64,000 nt of DNA from Kosakonia arachidis. GTDB lineage: Bacteria > Pseudomonadota > Gammaproteobacteria > Enterobacterales > Enterobacteriaceae. The translations under genes and the position numbers were made by a program. Of this stretch, positions 52,739 through 60,782 are shown in pieces (position 1 is the first letter of the stretch; every line of letters begins with the position of its first letter). The notes beneath the pieces were generated by a model. The model saw nothing but the letters and a program-made list of their open reading frames with translations, was not told the origin of the DNA and made no database searches. The stretch is taken from positions 1 through 64,000 of the forward strand of contig NZ_FPAU01000009.1 of assembly GCF_900116535.1 (NCBI RefSeq), given 5' to 3'.

Positions 52739-53347
52739 TTATGCCGGTAACTCCGGCCAGTCGATTTCCGGGGCATCCTCCGGCCGGATCCGGTTCAGTA
52801 CCACCCGGTATGTCTTCCACTCCGTTAACAACGTTTTTTCGCTGTCGGTGGCAATACCCAGTTCAACAGCATCCTGAAGTGTCGCAATCATGTTATTTGC
52901 CTGAGTTAACCGCTCCTGCTTTTTGCGTTGGGCTTCTGCCTCATCATCCACTGGTGCGGCAGTAATTTTCCCACCGTCAAAAATAAATGCCCCGCCGATT
53001 GCTTTTTCTCCCGCAGCGGTAAATTCATGCGGCACATTCTCCGGTGCGATTTCCACCACAATCTGATTAACCGGAAATATTGTGCTCGCATCATAAGAAA
53101 AGTGGACGATTTCTTTTGAATCCGGATTAAATGATATTTTAAGCGTTTCAGTTGACAGCGTCTTAAGCCATAGATACCAGTCGCTATCATTCTCATCTTT
53201 CAGAAAAACGATATTCATTCCCGGAGATTTTGCGATGTAATATAATTCCAGCTCATCGGGGGAAAGTGTTGCAACCTCCTCTGGTGTGTATTTTCCCCAT
53301 TTTTCTAATGGTTCATATTTTTTAAATGTGCCTGATTGCATTGTCAT
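52739..53347 (-). CDS. tail fibre assembly protein gpG
   Basis: A 202-residue protein of the Caudovirales tail fibre assembly (P2 G / lambda Tfa) family, seen from its C-terminal region with KTYRVVLNRI-PEDAPEIDWPELP. It helps fold or attach the fibre made by gene H. The start ATG at 53347 overlaps the H stop (TAATG). The central part differs from P2 G, as expected for a chaperone matched to its own fibre tip. Confidence 0.88.
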   Translation of the reverse strand: MTMQSGTFKKYEPLEKWGKYTPEEVATLSPDELELYYIAKSPGMNIVFLKDENDSDWYLWLKTLSTETLKISFNPDSKEIVHFSYDASTIFPVNQIVVEIAPENVPHEFTAAGEKAIGGAFIFDGGKITAAPVDDEAEAQRKKQERLTQANNMIATLQDAVELGIATDSEKTLLTEWKTYRVVLNRIRPEDAPEIDWPELPA

Positions 53348-55215
53348 TAAGCCACCCATGCCGTGAACCAGTTCCCACCAATGTTATATTGAATATAACG
53401 ATATTGTACTGCTGTATAGTTTGACTTTTGCAGCACCGCAGTAACAACAGCGCCGGCTGGAGCATAGGCAAAATTATTATCATTATTCCCGTTATTTACT
53501 TCGCCTGGTGACGCTAATCTGATGCCTCCTTGCAGGAAATTAGTGCCCACCCACGAAGCCCCGGCAAAATTACCGCCGACCCATGCTGTTGTTGCATAAG
53601 GGCTTAAATCCTGCAAATATCGTTCGTCGAAATTGCTGTAGTTGCCGGGTACTATATGCCCGGCCATTTGCAAATGACCGGTTCGGACATTGATATAGCC
53701 CGCCATCCCCTCATTTCCGTTGAGCGTGGAATAAAAACCAATCCCATACCAGGATTTAATCATCATGTTGGCACTGTTAAAGCTGGCATCATCATTGCCA
53801 AAGGTAATGCCGGTCTGCTTATCCGATATCCAGAATCCGCGGTGAAGATTCAGCTCGCCGTTTATGGTTCCTCCGGAGGCATCAATACTGGAAACCCATG
53901 CGCTCCAGACGTTGTTCCAGTATGTACGGATATAGCTGCGCGAATTATTATAAATACGGTAAATCTGCGTAATACCGGCGTGTTTATATACCTCAAGTGA
54001 ACCAGCACTAGCTTCCGGGTAGTTAGCACCAGCCGCTGCATAATCATTTGTATTCTGGTAATACAGCCCCGGTGTCATAAACGAGTTGAGGTCAGCCGCA
54101 TTGCCGATAGCCACCGCCTGGCCGTTAAAAATATCCTGCGCCGTCACGTTGATATCAGCGGATAATTCCCGGCCATTAACCCTGCGGGTGAGCGGAACCC
54201 GGCCATTGGCATTGTCATTAGCCGCCTTAACCGCTCTGGGTGTGGCCGCGAGCACCTCAGACGCGTTATCGGTCGCGCTGCTGAGCTGGACAAGCCCCTT
54301 TTGCCCCGTGGTCGCGTCCTGTGCCGTGTATTTTCCGTTAGCAAGGTCATACGCTGCCTTAACCGCTTTCGGCGTGGCGGCGAGCGCCTCAGACACGTTA
54401 TCGGTCGCGCTGCTCAACTGGACAAGCCCCTTTTGCCCCGTGGTCGCGTCCTGTGCCGTGTATTTTCCGTTAGCAAGGTCATACGCCGCCTTAACCGCTT
54501 TCGGCGTCGCGGCGAGCGCCTCAGATACGTTATCGGTGGCGCTGCTCAACTGGACAAGCCCCTTCTGCGCCGTGGTCGCGTCCTGTGCCGTGTATTTGCC
54601 ACTGGCAAGGTCATACGCTGCCTTAACCGCTCTGGGCGTGGCGGCAAGGTTCTCCGCTGCGCTGTCCGTGGCGCTGCTGAGCTGGGTAAAACCTTTGTCC
54701 GTCAGTGTGGCATCGGGATGGCGACGCGATTGCTCATGCTCCGCAAGTTTGTCATCCACATAATCCTGCGTGGCCATCACGACGGAACCGTCAATAGCCA
54801 GCTCAACAGAGGCAACATCGGACAGCATAATCACCATGCGCAGAGTCTGGGCCCGCCCGGAACCTTCTTCGAGCTCTGGCTTATAGCTTTCTGCCATATT
54901 GCCGACGGCGACCAGTGTGCCGGTGTCGTCATAAAGTCCCATTTCACGCAGCCAGAAACCGCCCGTTTCCGGCGGGATGACCAGTTCGGCCACCACATAA
55001 TTTTTATGCCTGTTGTCCTGGCTGATTTTATTCAGCGTCTGGCGCCAGACCTCATTGATAAGTTTTGTCTGCCCGGCGTCCGGCTGCGGCAGCGTACCGC
55101 CGCCATCACCGACGGCCATCGCAGTAATATTCACCTTTTTCCCGCCCGGCGTGAGGGCTGCCGCAAATTTTGCCACCCCTGCCGTGGTGACGACGGTTTT
55201 GTATTTCGTTGCCAT
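53347..55215 (-). CDS. tail fibre protein gpH
   Basis: A 622-residue receptor-binding fibre. The N-terminal 160 residues match the P2 gpH baseplate-anchoring part (AAALTPGGKKVNITAMAVGDGG, ETGGFWLREMGLYDDTG). Residues about 175-350 contain four 44-residue repeats (KG-VQLSSATDN-SEALAATP-AVKAAYDLA-GKYTAQDAT-). The C-terminal part, with SYIRTYWNNVWSAW and FNSANMMIKSWYGIGFY, is the host-specific tip and ends in a glycine-rich strand region (NIGGNWFTAWVA). It is intact and paired with assembly protein G. Confidence 0.93.
   Translation of the reverse strand: MATKYKTVVTTAGVAKFAAALTPGGKKVNITAMAVGDGGGTLPQPDAGQTKLINEVWRQTLNKISQDNRHKNYVVAELVIPPETGGFWLREMGLYDDTGTLVAVGNMAESYKPELEEGSGRAQTLRMVIMLSDVASVELAIDGSVVMATQDYVDDKLAEHEQSRRHPDATLTDKGFTQLSSATDSAAENLAATPRAVKAAYDLASGKYTAQDATTAQKGLVQLSSATDNVSEALAATPKAVKAAYDLANGKYTAQDATTGQKGLVQLSSATDNVSEALAATPKAVKAAYDLANGKYTAQDATTGQKGLVQLSSATDNASEVLAATPRAVKAANDNANGRVPLTRRVNGRELSADINVTAQDIFNGQAVAIGNAADLNSFMTPGLYYQNTNDYAAAGANYPEASAGSLEVYKHAGITQIYRIYNNSRSYIRTYWNNVWSAWVSSIDASGGTINGELNLHRGFWISDKQTGITFGNDDASFNSANMMIKSWYGIGFYSTLNGNEGMAGYINVRTGHLQMAGHIVPGNYSNFDERYLQDLSPYATTAWVGGNFAGASWVGTNFLQGGIRLASPGEVNNGNNDNNFAYAPAGAVVTAVLQKSNYTAVQYRYIQYNIGGNWFTAWVA
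54241..54700 (-). repeat. 132 bp tandem repeats inside the tail fibre gene
   Basis: The block beginning GACAAGCCCC recurs on the + strand at 54289, 54421 and 54553 with exact 132 bp spacing, and a diverged copy follows at 54685. The two central copies differ at only a few bases. Each unit codes for 44 fibre residues, so unit number sets shaft length without breaking the frame. Confidence 0.92.
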
Positions 55216-55225
55216 TTTCTTTTAC

Positions 55226-55756
55226 TCACTCCGGGTAAACCGTGGTCACGTCGCCGCTGTAATTCACGCCACCGGCAAAGAGAGCTCCGGCAACGTCCTG
55301 AATAATATTGAGGCCGATAAGATGGCGGCTGGCGGGCTTTGCATCCGCAATGAGCCGCTCCATCTCGGTATACATTTCTTCGGTGATACCGGTTTCCAGT
55401 ACGCCGATATCAAGCCGGAATGTGCCTGGCGGATCGCCGGTCTCCCACCACTCGGTGACATTAATGAGATAGCCGAGCGGCTCGACCACGCGCCGCACTG
55501 CGCCGATGGTGCCTTTATGACAGTGGATAAAATAGGCGCTGCGGATAACGTCCCGTTTCGTCTCTTCCGGCCAGTTCTCGTCCCACCGGTCAACGGAAAA
55601 CGCCCAGGCCAGCCACGGCAACAGGCTGACCGGACACAGGTCAGGATTCCACAGGCGGCGCAGCGGTATCGGGGTGTTTTCGATTTCAGAACAGGCGCGC
55701 GCGGCGGCCACCTCCAGCGCCGAGGAGCCCACCGGCAACAGCCGCGATTCACTCAT
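55226..55756 (-). CDS. baseplate protein gpI
   Basis: A 176-residue wedge component of the baseplate; P2 gpI has the same length. Conserved are SRLLPVGSSALEVA, LWNPDLCPVSLLPWLAWAFSVD and VTEWWETGDPPGTF. The ATG at 55756 overlaps the end of J by 8 bp; an upstream ATG in frame is less likely. Intact. Confidence 0.95.
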   Translation of the reverse strand: MSESRLLPVGSSALEVAAARACSEIENTPIPLRRLWNPDLCPVSLLPWLAWAFSVDRWDENWPEETKRDVIRSAYFIHCHKGTIGAVRRVVEPLGYLINVTEWWETGDPPGTFRLDIGVLETGITEEMYTEMERLIADAKPASRHLIGLNIIQDVAGALFAGGVNYSGDVTTVYPE

Positions 55757-56657
55757 CGGAGCCCCCGACAACTATCCGGTAATCAGTGCAAAAAGAGGCT
55801 TGTGTTTTATCGAGTACGATGTCAGCCGCCGGGGCGGCCAGCTCAACACGCTGCACACCTTCAACATGGAGTGCGGCATAAATGGCAGATTTACGGATAT
55901 CGCGACCGAGGCGATGCTGTGCGCTGATATACGCCTTGAGTTTGTTTTCCGCCGCACGGCGAACCGGCTCACTTTCCGGGCCCGGGTAGAGATAAAGCGT
56001 GGCGTCAATCCGGTAATCAACAATCGCCGCTGACTGCACGGTCACGCGGTCGGCAACCGGCCTCACATCCTCATCGTTAAGGGCATTTCGCACGGCCATC
56101 AGCAGGTCATCCGACGCTGCGCCGTTATCCTCGCGCGACAACACAGAGACGGTTACACAGGCGGGTGCCGGGCTGATAACGGAAATATCCGCGACACGTC
56201 CGTCGGCGCTGCGCCCATGAAATTCATAAGCCCCGGTTGAGCCCGCCACGCTCAGCCCTTCCATTGCCTGCTGAATGCGTAGCCGGTAATCACTGTCCGC
56301 CTCCATCACCGCCGCGACGGGCGGGAATGCGGCGTCACCAGCCGGGGTGATAACCAGCCTCGCGACGTCATAATTCGCGCCGATAACGTCGAGGTCATTG
56401 CCGGTGGCATAGGCAAGCATCGTCGCGCGGGCGGCTTCGTTCACGCGCTGACGCCACAGCACCTCACGATACGCGTTCTCTTCCAGAAACTTGGTCAGCG
56501 GCTCGGATTCCAGTGCCAGCGTGCGGGCAACGGCGTCCTGCTCTTCAGCAGGGAACAGCGAAACCAGCGTCGCCTTGCGTTCGGTGAGAATGCTCTCGTA
56601 ATCGAGTTCCTCGACCACATCCGGGGCGGGGAGCTCGCTCAGGTCAACAATCGGCAT
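55749..56657 (-). CDS. baseplate protein gpJ
   Basis: A 302-residue baseplate wedge protein, the length of P2 gpJ, starting MPIVDLSELPAPDVVEELDYE. It belongs to the Mu gp47 / T4 gp6-like family that forms the ring joining wedges around the hub. It starts 4 bp after the W stop. Confidence 0.95.
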   Translation of the reverse strand: MPIVDLSELPAPDVVEELDYESILTERKATLVSLFPAEEQDAVARTLALESEPLTKFLEENAYREVLWRQRVNEAARATMLAYATGNDLDVIGANYDVARLVITPAGDAAFPPVAAVMEADSDYRLRIQQAMEGLSVAGSTGAYEFHGRSADGRVADISVISPAPACVTVSVLSREDNGAASDDLLMAVRNALNDEDVRPVADRVTVQSAAIVDYRIDATLYLYPGPESEPVRRAAENKLKAYISAQHRLGRDIRKSAIYAALHVEGVQRVELAAPAADIVLDKTQASFCTDYRIVVGGSDE

Positions 56658-56661
56658 GGGT

Positions 56662-57006
56662 TCAACTCACAGGAAGGGTTAATGAAAGGGTTTCCCCGGT
56701 GCTGACGAGCTGGCCGGTCAGATTGACGGTCATCCGGCCTTCGCTTTGCTCCGTAGTGATTTCACTCAGCGTGATGCGCGGCTCCCACTTCAGGAGCGCC
56801 ATATAACAGGCCACGCGGATTTGCAGCGTGAGCGCCGGTGTCTGCGGCTGGTCAATCAGCGTGGAGAGCAGCGAGCCATATTCCCGGCGCATGACGCGGG
56901 AGCCGACCGGCGTGCGCAGAATGTCGCTCATGCTCTGGCTGACGTGCTGTGAATCAGTAAGCGCGCGGCCATTTACGCGGCTCATGCCGGTATAGTTCAC
57001 TGTCAC
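56662..57006 (-). CDS. baseplate protein gpW
   Basis: A 114-residue T4 gp25-like wedge protein (115 in P2), with ILRTPVGSRVMRREYGSLL. I take a GTG start at 57006, which overlaps the V stop (GTGA) and implies coupling; the ATG seven codons later is an alternative. Intact. Confidence 0.93.
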   Translation of the reverse strand: MTVNYTGMSRVNGRALTDSQHVSQSMSDILRTPVGSRVMRREYGSLLSTLIDQPQTPALTLQIRVACYMALLKWEPRITLSEITTEQSEGRMTVNLTGQLVSTGETLSLTLPVS

Positions 57007-57638
57007 AGGGGGGCTCCTGTTGTGCCGCCGCTGTCGCCGGGGTGCTGATGGGTGTGAAGCACTTTGCCGTTGGACGACAATGCGCCGCCGCTGTGCGAGA
57101 TATTCCCGCTCATCGTGCCGCCTTTCTGCACCTCCAGCGTGCCGGTAATGAGCCTGTTCGTGCAGACCACTTCCGGGGTGTCGAGCGTGATGCGCGAAGA
57201 GGCTTTGACCAGCACCACCGGCACGGTGGCGGTGAGGGATTCCGATGCGGTAACGTCGGCGGTTCTGATGCCGCTGACCGTCAGCGCACTGGTCGCCGGT
57301 TCGTACTCAATAACCGCGCCATCCGGGAAAGCAATATGCAGGGCGTCAGCCGAAGCGGACGGGGCGCGGTTCTCATCGGAGAAAATGCCGGGCAGCACAA
57401 ACGCGGTATCGAGCTCGCCGCCTACGGCCAGAATGAGCACCTGTTCGCCAATGGAGGGAGCCCACCATGTGCGCGAACGCCCGGCGCGCTGCGTCAGCCA
57501 CTGGAGCCAGTCGGTAACATTGCCGCCGGTCTGCACGCGACAGCGCCCGGCATCAAGGTCAGTGTCGACAATAACGCCGGTGCGTATCATATTGCGCAGC
57601 GTGCGCGCAAGTTCATTTAAATTTGTGAGTTTGTTCAT
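57003..57638 (-). CDS. tail spike / baseplate central protein gpV
   Basis: A 211-residue protein, the same length as P2 gpV, the trimeric membrane-piercing spike. It has the N-terminal OB domain, a beta-helical part (TASESLTATVPVVLVKASSRITLDTPEVV), and the C-terminal tip with HTHQHPGD, where histidines bind an iron ion in P2. The ATG at 57638 matches P2; the frame is open upstream. A divergent toxin-like module starts 118 bp away. Confidence 0.95.
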   Translation of the reverse strand: MNKLTNLNELARTLRNMIRTGVIVDTDLDAGRCRVQTGGNVTDWLQWLTQRAGRSRTWWAPSIGEQVLILAVGGELDTAFVLPGIFSDENRAPSASADALHIAFPDGAVIEYEPATSALTVSGIRTADVTASESLTATVPVVLVKASSRITLDTPEVVCTNRLITGTLEVQKGGTMSGNISHSGGALSSNGKVLHTHQHPGDSGGTTGAPL

Positions 57639-57688
57639 GGATGAAAGGATGCGGTCATACAGTTCAAACAGCAAAACATGCTGTTTTA

Positions 57689-57717
57689 TTGACAGATGAA
57701 ACAACTGCGGGTAGAAA
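57689..57717 (+). promoter_or_regulatory. sigma70-like promoter of the peptidase/lipoprotein module
   Basis: A consensus -35 TTGACA (57689-57694), a 17 bp spacer and a -10 TAGAAA (57712-57717) lie 40 bp before the metallopeptidase-like gene. This would let the module be expressed in the lysogen without Ogr and late phage control. Confidence 0.7.
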
Positions 57718-57756
57718 ACAAACTCTGTGGATTAAACAATAAAAAAAGAGGAAAGG

Positions 57757-58299
57757 ATGTCGACGCTAAAAAACAACTACAGGCCGATGACAGCAGGTGA
57801 AATAAGAATGGCGCGGACTCTTTTTCAGAACGCCATTAATTATAGCGCCGTAAAAATTTATAACGGTGATTATTTGCCGTTTGGTTTGCAAAATAGCCGC
57901 GTCGCTATGACACCAGACGGCAATATGTACTATCCTGAAGCACTCTTCAGAGAAGATTTTTCCTTTGGTGACATCACGGACAAGGCGCTGTTCATGCATG
58001 AAATGGGGCATGTATGGCAGCACCAGATGGGCGTCAATGTCCGGACTCGTGGTTTAGTTAGCTGGGCTTCAAGCTATGAATACTCTTTGCCAAACGAAAA
58101 GGATTTAGCAGATTACAGCCTCGAACAACAGGCTTCTATTATTGCTGATTATTATGTGCTGACTAACTTTGGTGTGAATGTTTTTATTCAGCAATCCACT
58201 TTTAAAGGCATCATCGGACCTGATTTACGAGATAAATACAAGAATATTCTTAAATACTTCCTTGCATCACCCACTAATAAAAGGTGCCTGTGGAAATGA
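57757..58299 (+). CDS. HExxH metallopeptidase-like protein, putative effector
   Basis: A 180-residue protein without signal peptide or membrane segment. HEMGHVWQH at 81-89 is a zinc-protease HExxH motif (H81, E82, H85), and E123 in SLEQQASIIADYY is placed as the third ligand in gluzincin-like enzymes. The start MTAGEIRMARTLFQNAI and the overall pattern resemble small Vgr/Rhs-associated peptidase-like proteins encoded beside type VI secretion spikes. It lies beside the phage spike gene V but on the opposite strand, with its own promoter and a GAGGAAAG ribosome site. The AT content is higher than that of the tail genes. The substrate is unknown; a peptidoglycan or protein hydrolase acting on rivals is inference only. 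Confidence 0.75.
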   Translation: MSTLKNNYRPMTAGEIRMARTLFQNAINYSAVKIYNGDYLPFGLQNSRVAMTPDGNMYYPEALFREDFSFGDITDKALFMHEMGHVWQHQMGVNVRTRGLVSWASSYEYSLPNEKDLADYSLEQQASIIADYYVLTNFGVNVFIQQSTFKGIIGPDLRDKYKNILKYFLASPTNKRCLWK

Positions 58300-58697
58300 A
58301 AAAATTAATGCTAATTGCGTGGTCGCTTTTACTGAGTGGTTGCATGGTAGATAACTCACCCTACCGGGCCGCTGATATTTCATTATCTGCAAATGGACAA
58401 CCTTGCGTTACAGTATCGAAGGATTCACTGACCAGTGACGGAAAATCAAAATTGCTGGTTCTCAGAGTATCCGAGCGAGCCCCGGACAATAATATGAAAC
58501 AGGTCTGGGAACGTGATGATATGAGTAACCCAACGCTGACTGTGATACCTGATAGATGTCTGCCCGTGGATTACCACTTTGAGAAAGGTAAAGAGTACAG
58601 CGTCACAGCAATCACTGCCTTTTCAGCAAGTGAAGTGGGGACTAAACGTATATGGTCTGCAGGTTTCAACCTGGAGAATTTAGCCCCAAAACGATGA
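58296..58697 (+). CDS. lipoprotein, putative immunity partner
   Basis: A 133-residue protein with a lipoprotein signal (MKKLMLIAWSLLLSGC; lipid-bearing C16). The +2 residue is M, so outer membrane sorting is expected. The mature part has two cysteines (in QPCVTV and DRCLPV) and no known catalytic motif. It resembles the family annotated as putative T6SS immunity periplasmic lipoproteins. The start overlaps the stop of the peptidase-like gene (ATGA), so the two are translationally coupled. Its stop codon touches the stop of convergent gene S with no base between. Confidence 0.75.
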   Translation: MKKLMLIAWSLLLSGCMVDNSPYRAADISLSANGQPCVTVSKDSLTSDGKSKLLVLRVSERAPDNNMKQVWERDDMSNPTLTVIPDRCLPVDYHFEKGKEYSVTAITAFSASEVGTKRIWSAGFNLENLAPKR

Positions 58698-59141
58698 TCA
58701 TAGATGTTTAAAGATGACGTCCTCTATCATCACAATATCCTCTTTGTTTAAGCCCAGCAGAAGCCGTCGCGGATACACAATATCAGGACGGTTTCGGGCC
58801 GGTTTATCCTTTAATCCATACTGATGAACCCGCGCGATGCGCTGTACTTTGTCGGTAAACTCCACCACTGCCGCGCTGTCATTACCGCTGGCTTTCATAT
58901 AGCGATTCGTGCGCAGCTTCGCGAACATCTCGCGCTTGATACGGCCTTTCTTTGCGCGCAGCGGCTGGGGTTTTCGTTTTGCGTATGGTGAGCCGTCCGG
59001 GTTTTTCTGGGCTTTGATGCGCTGCTGTTGCTGCTGGCGCAGCTTCTTCGCAATGTCGACGGTAAGACGCCGACGCCCGGCAGGGGACAGCGCAGCCAGC
59101 AGCCCGGCAAGCTCATTCTCAAACGGTTTAAATTCAGTCAT
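58698..59141 (-). CDS. tail completion protein gpS
   Basis: A 147-residue phage virion morphogenesis protein (150 in P2), with LSPAGRRRLTVDIAKKLRQQQ and YAKRKPQPLRAKKGRIKREMF. It takes part in tail completion and head-tail joining. It overlaps the end of R by 8 bp. Intact. Confidence 0.93.
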   Translation of the reverse strand: MTEFKPFENELAGLLAALSPAGRRRLTVDIAKKLRQQQQQRIKAQKNPDGSPYAKRKPQPLRAKKGRIKREMFAKLRTNRYMKASGNDSAAVVEFTDKVQRIARVHQYGLKDKPARNRPDIVYPRRLLLGLNKEDIVMIEDVIFKHL

Positions 59142-59601
59142 CCCACTTACTCACCAGTTCGCCATTGATGTACAGCTCCACCGGACGCGTGACCGGCTCC
59201 GGCGGGGGCGGTTCCGGGATGCGCCGGACGTGAAGCGCTGAGCCGACCTCGTTAACCAGCGTTCGCTCGGTCAGGGCAAGGCTCATGCTGATATCAAAAC
59301 TGCTGTCATTGTTGAGATCGGCCTCAAAGGTGAAGCCTTTCGCCTGACCTGTGGCGGTTTCCATAATGTCGGGCTGATGCTCACGCAGCCACGCCAGCAC
59401 CGGCACAAGCAATAAATCCGCATCGCCGGTAAAGTCCGTCACCACCACATTGAGCGTGTAACGCTTCTCGAATGACAGCGAGGTGGCGAGCGTGGCGACA
59501 AGGTTGCCGCTGTCGACAAACAGCCGCAGCATCTCAGGGTTGGTTTTCAGCACCGGCACGGCATCAGCCAGGGCTTTTCTCAGACTGTCGGGCTTCAGCA
59601 T
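59134..59601 (-). CDS. tail completion protein gpR
   Basis: A 155-residue protein, the P2 gpR length, starting MLKPDSLRKALADAVPVLK. It is part of the head-tail connector end of the tail. It overlaps lysC upstream and S downstream. Intact. Confidence 0.93.
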   Translation of the reverse strand: MLKPDSLRKALADAVPVLKTNPEMLRLFVDSGNLVATLATSLSFEKRYTLNVVVTDFTGDADLLLVPVLAWLREHQPDIMETATGQAKGFTFEADLNNDSSFDISMSLALTERTLVNEVGSALHVRRIPEPPPPEPVTRPVELYINGELVSKWDD

Positions 59602-59854
59602 CTAAATCATCCTGACATTGTTTGATGGTTTCGACCTGGAGCGCACAGCTTTCCAGCGCCCGCTCAAGGTTGCGGATATCGGCACTTAAATCGCCGTTCG
59701 TGTGTGGATCACTGCCCGGCATCGGGCAAAGGCTGACTTTCGGGCAGCCGCTGTAAACAATCACCGGCGCTGGCGCAGGCGGCGCGCTTGTGCAACCGGC
59801 GCACAGCATCAGGTAAATCAGCGCTGTACCAGCGGCGAAAGGCGTCATTTTCAT
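59564..59854 (-). CDS. lysC: Rz1-like spanin lipoprotein LysC
   Basis: A 96-residue outer membrane spanin of the P2 LysC type. Its lipobox is LMLCAGC (lipid-bearing C21), followed by a proline-rich segment SAPPAPAP. It is largely embedded in another frame at the end of lysB, the usual Rz/Rz1 layout, and pairs with LysB to fuse the inner and outer membranes at lysis. A start two codons later is possible. Confidence 0.9.
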   Translation of the reverse strand: MKMTPFAAGTALIYLMLCAGCTSAPPAPAPVIVYSGCPKVSLCPMPGSDPHTNGDLSADIRNLERALESCALQVETIKQCQDDLDAEARQSEKSPG

Positions 59855-60122
59855 TGAGTAACCTCGTTATGGTCTGTTCCCGCCGGGCTTCCCGATCACC
59901 GGCAGTATTCAGCTTCTGGCGTAAATCCACCTGCGCCCGTTCGTTTTTATCCGCCCGGTCACGGGCAACAATGAGCTGGTTTTTCAGCATGCCGATCGTC
60001 AGCTTTTGCTCGCCCGCGACGCGGCTCGCTTTATCAAAAGACTCCCGCAGGGCGCTATTCTCATGGCGCAGCCACAGCAGCCCGGCCACCGCAAGCGCCA
60101 GCACCACCATTAACGTTTTCAT
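59709..60122 (-). CDS. lysB: Rz-like inner membrane spanin LysB
   Basis: A 137-residue protein (141 in P2) with an N-terminal membrane anchor (TLMVVLALAVAGLLWL, about 3-18) and a periplasmic coiled coil (to about 90). It is the inner partner of LysC. It overlaps the end of the endolysin gene by 4 bp. lysA of P2 is not present between K and lysB. Confidence 0.88.
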   Translation of the reverse strand: MKTLMVVLALAVAGLLWLRHENSALRESFDKASRVAGEQKLTIGMLKNQLIVARDRADKNERAQVDLRQKLNTAGDREARREQTITRLLNENDAFRRWYSADLPDAVRRLHKRAACASAGDCLQRLPESQPLPDAGQ

Positions 60123-60277
60123 TGCGTCCCCTTCAGGCAGTAATCCCGCTCGCGCTTGCGCCGGTTCTCCAGCCCTTTATTTTTGATTCCGTTGATGTAG
60201 ACCCAGCGCGGGAGCTGGTCACAGGCCTGTTGCCATTTTTTCTGGTTCAGGAAATACACCAGTGTCGACTGACAGGC
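60119..60277 (-). pseudogene. endolysin gpK, C-terminal remnant
   Basis: Only about 52 C-terminal residues of a GH24-type lysozyme remain (STLVYFLNQKKWQQACDQLP, RWVYINGIKNKGLENRR). The catalytic N-terminal part is lost at a junction near 60275-60281, beyond which the sequence belongs to gene P on the other strand. Without K and holin Y the prophage cannot lyse the cell by itself. Confidence 0.88.
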
Positions 60278-60281
60278 CGGC
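60275..60281. other. deletion junction joining genes K and P
   Basis: K homology (minus strand) ends at about 60277 with ACQSTL; P homology (plus strand) begins at about 60279 with GAGCVVIAPP. In P2 these genes are separated by the rest of P and by O, N, M, L, X and Y. A simple deletion therefore explains the tail-to-tail join. By P2 gene sizes roughly 5 kb is lost. Confidence 0.88.
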
Positions 60282-60782
60282 GCCGGGTGCGTGGTTATCG
60301 CGCCGCCGCTGGTTGCCGGGGGTAAATTCCGCATTCTGGAGCGGCATCAGTGGAAGGGGATGGATTTTGCCACACAGGCCGAGTCTATCCGCGAGCTCAC
60401 GCAAAAATACAACGTCGAATACATCGGGATTGATGCGACCGGACTCGGTCAGGGCGTTTTCCAGTTGGTACGCTCCTTCTACCCGGCAGCGCGCGACATT
60501 CGCTATACCCCGGAAATGAAAACCGCGATGGTGCTGAAAGCCAAAGACACCATCACGCGCGGTTGCCTCGAATATGACGTCAGCGCAACCGACATCACGC
60601 AGTCGTTTATGTCCATCCGCAAAACCATGACCAGCAGCGGGCGCAGCGCCACCTATGAGGCCAGCCGCACCGAAGAGGCCAGCCACGCCGATCTCGCCTG
60701 GGCCACCATGCACGTACTGATTAACGAACCGCTGACCGCCGCGAGCGGCCAGCCCTCATCCTCAATTCTGGAGTTTTATTAA
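60279..60782 (+). pseudogene. terminase large (ATPase) subunit gpP, C-terminal remnant
   Basis: About 167 C-terminal residues of the P2-type terminase P remain, including the nuclease-domain stretch VEYIGIDATGLGQGV and SHADLAWATMHVL. The ATPase domain and start are deleted. A GTG at 60291 is in frame but has no ribosome site. The stop overlaps the Q start (TAATG), as expected for the intact operon. Confidence 0.9.

Noticed and set aside
54241-54700. Possible CRISPR array
   Set aside because: The repeats are 132 bp, directly joined without spacers, in frame in a tail fibre gene, and no cas genes are present.
54301-55305. Long frame opposite the tail fibre repeats
   Set aside because: Its internal repetition only mirrors the gpH repeats on the coding strand; gpH has clear P2 homology.
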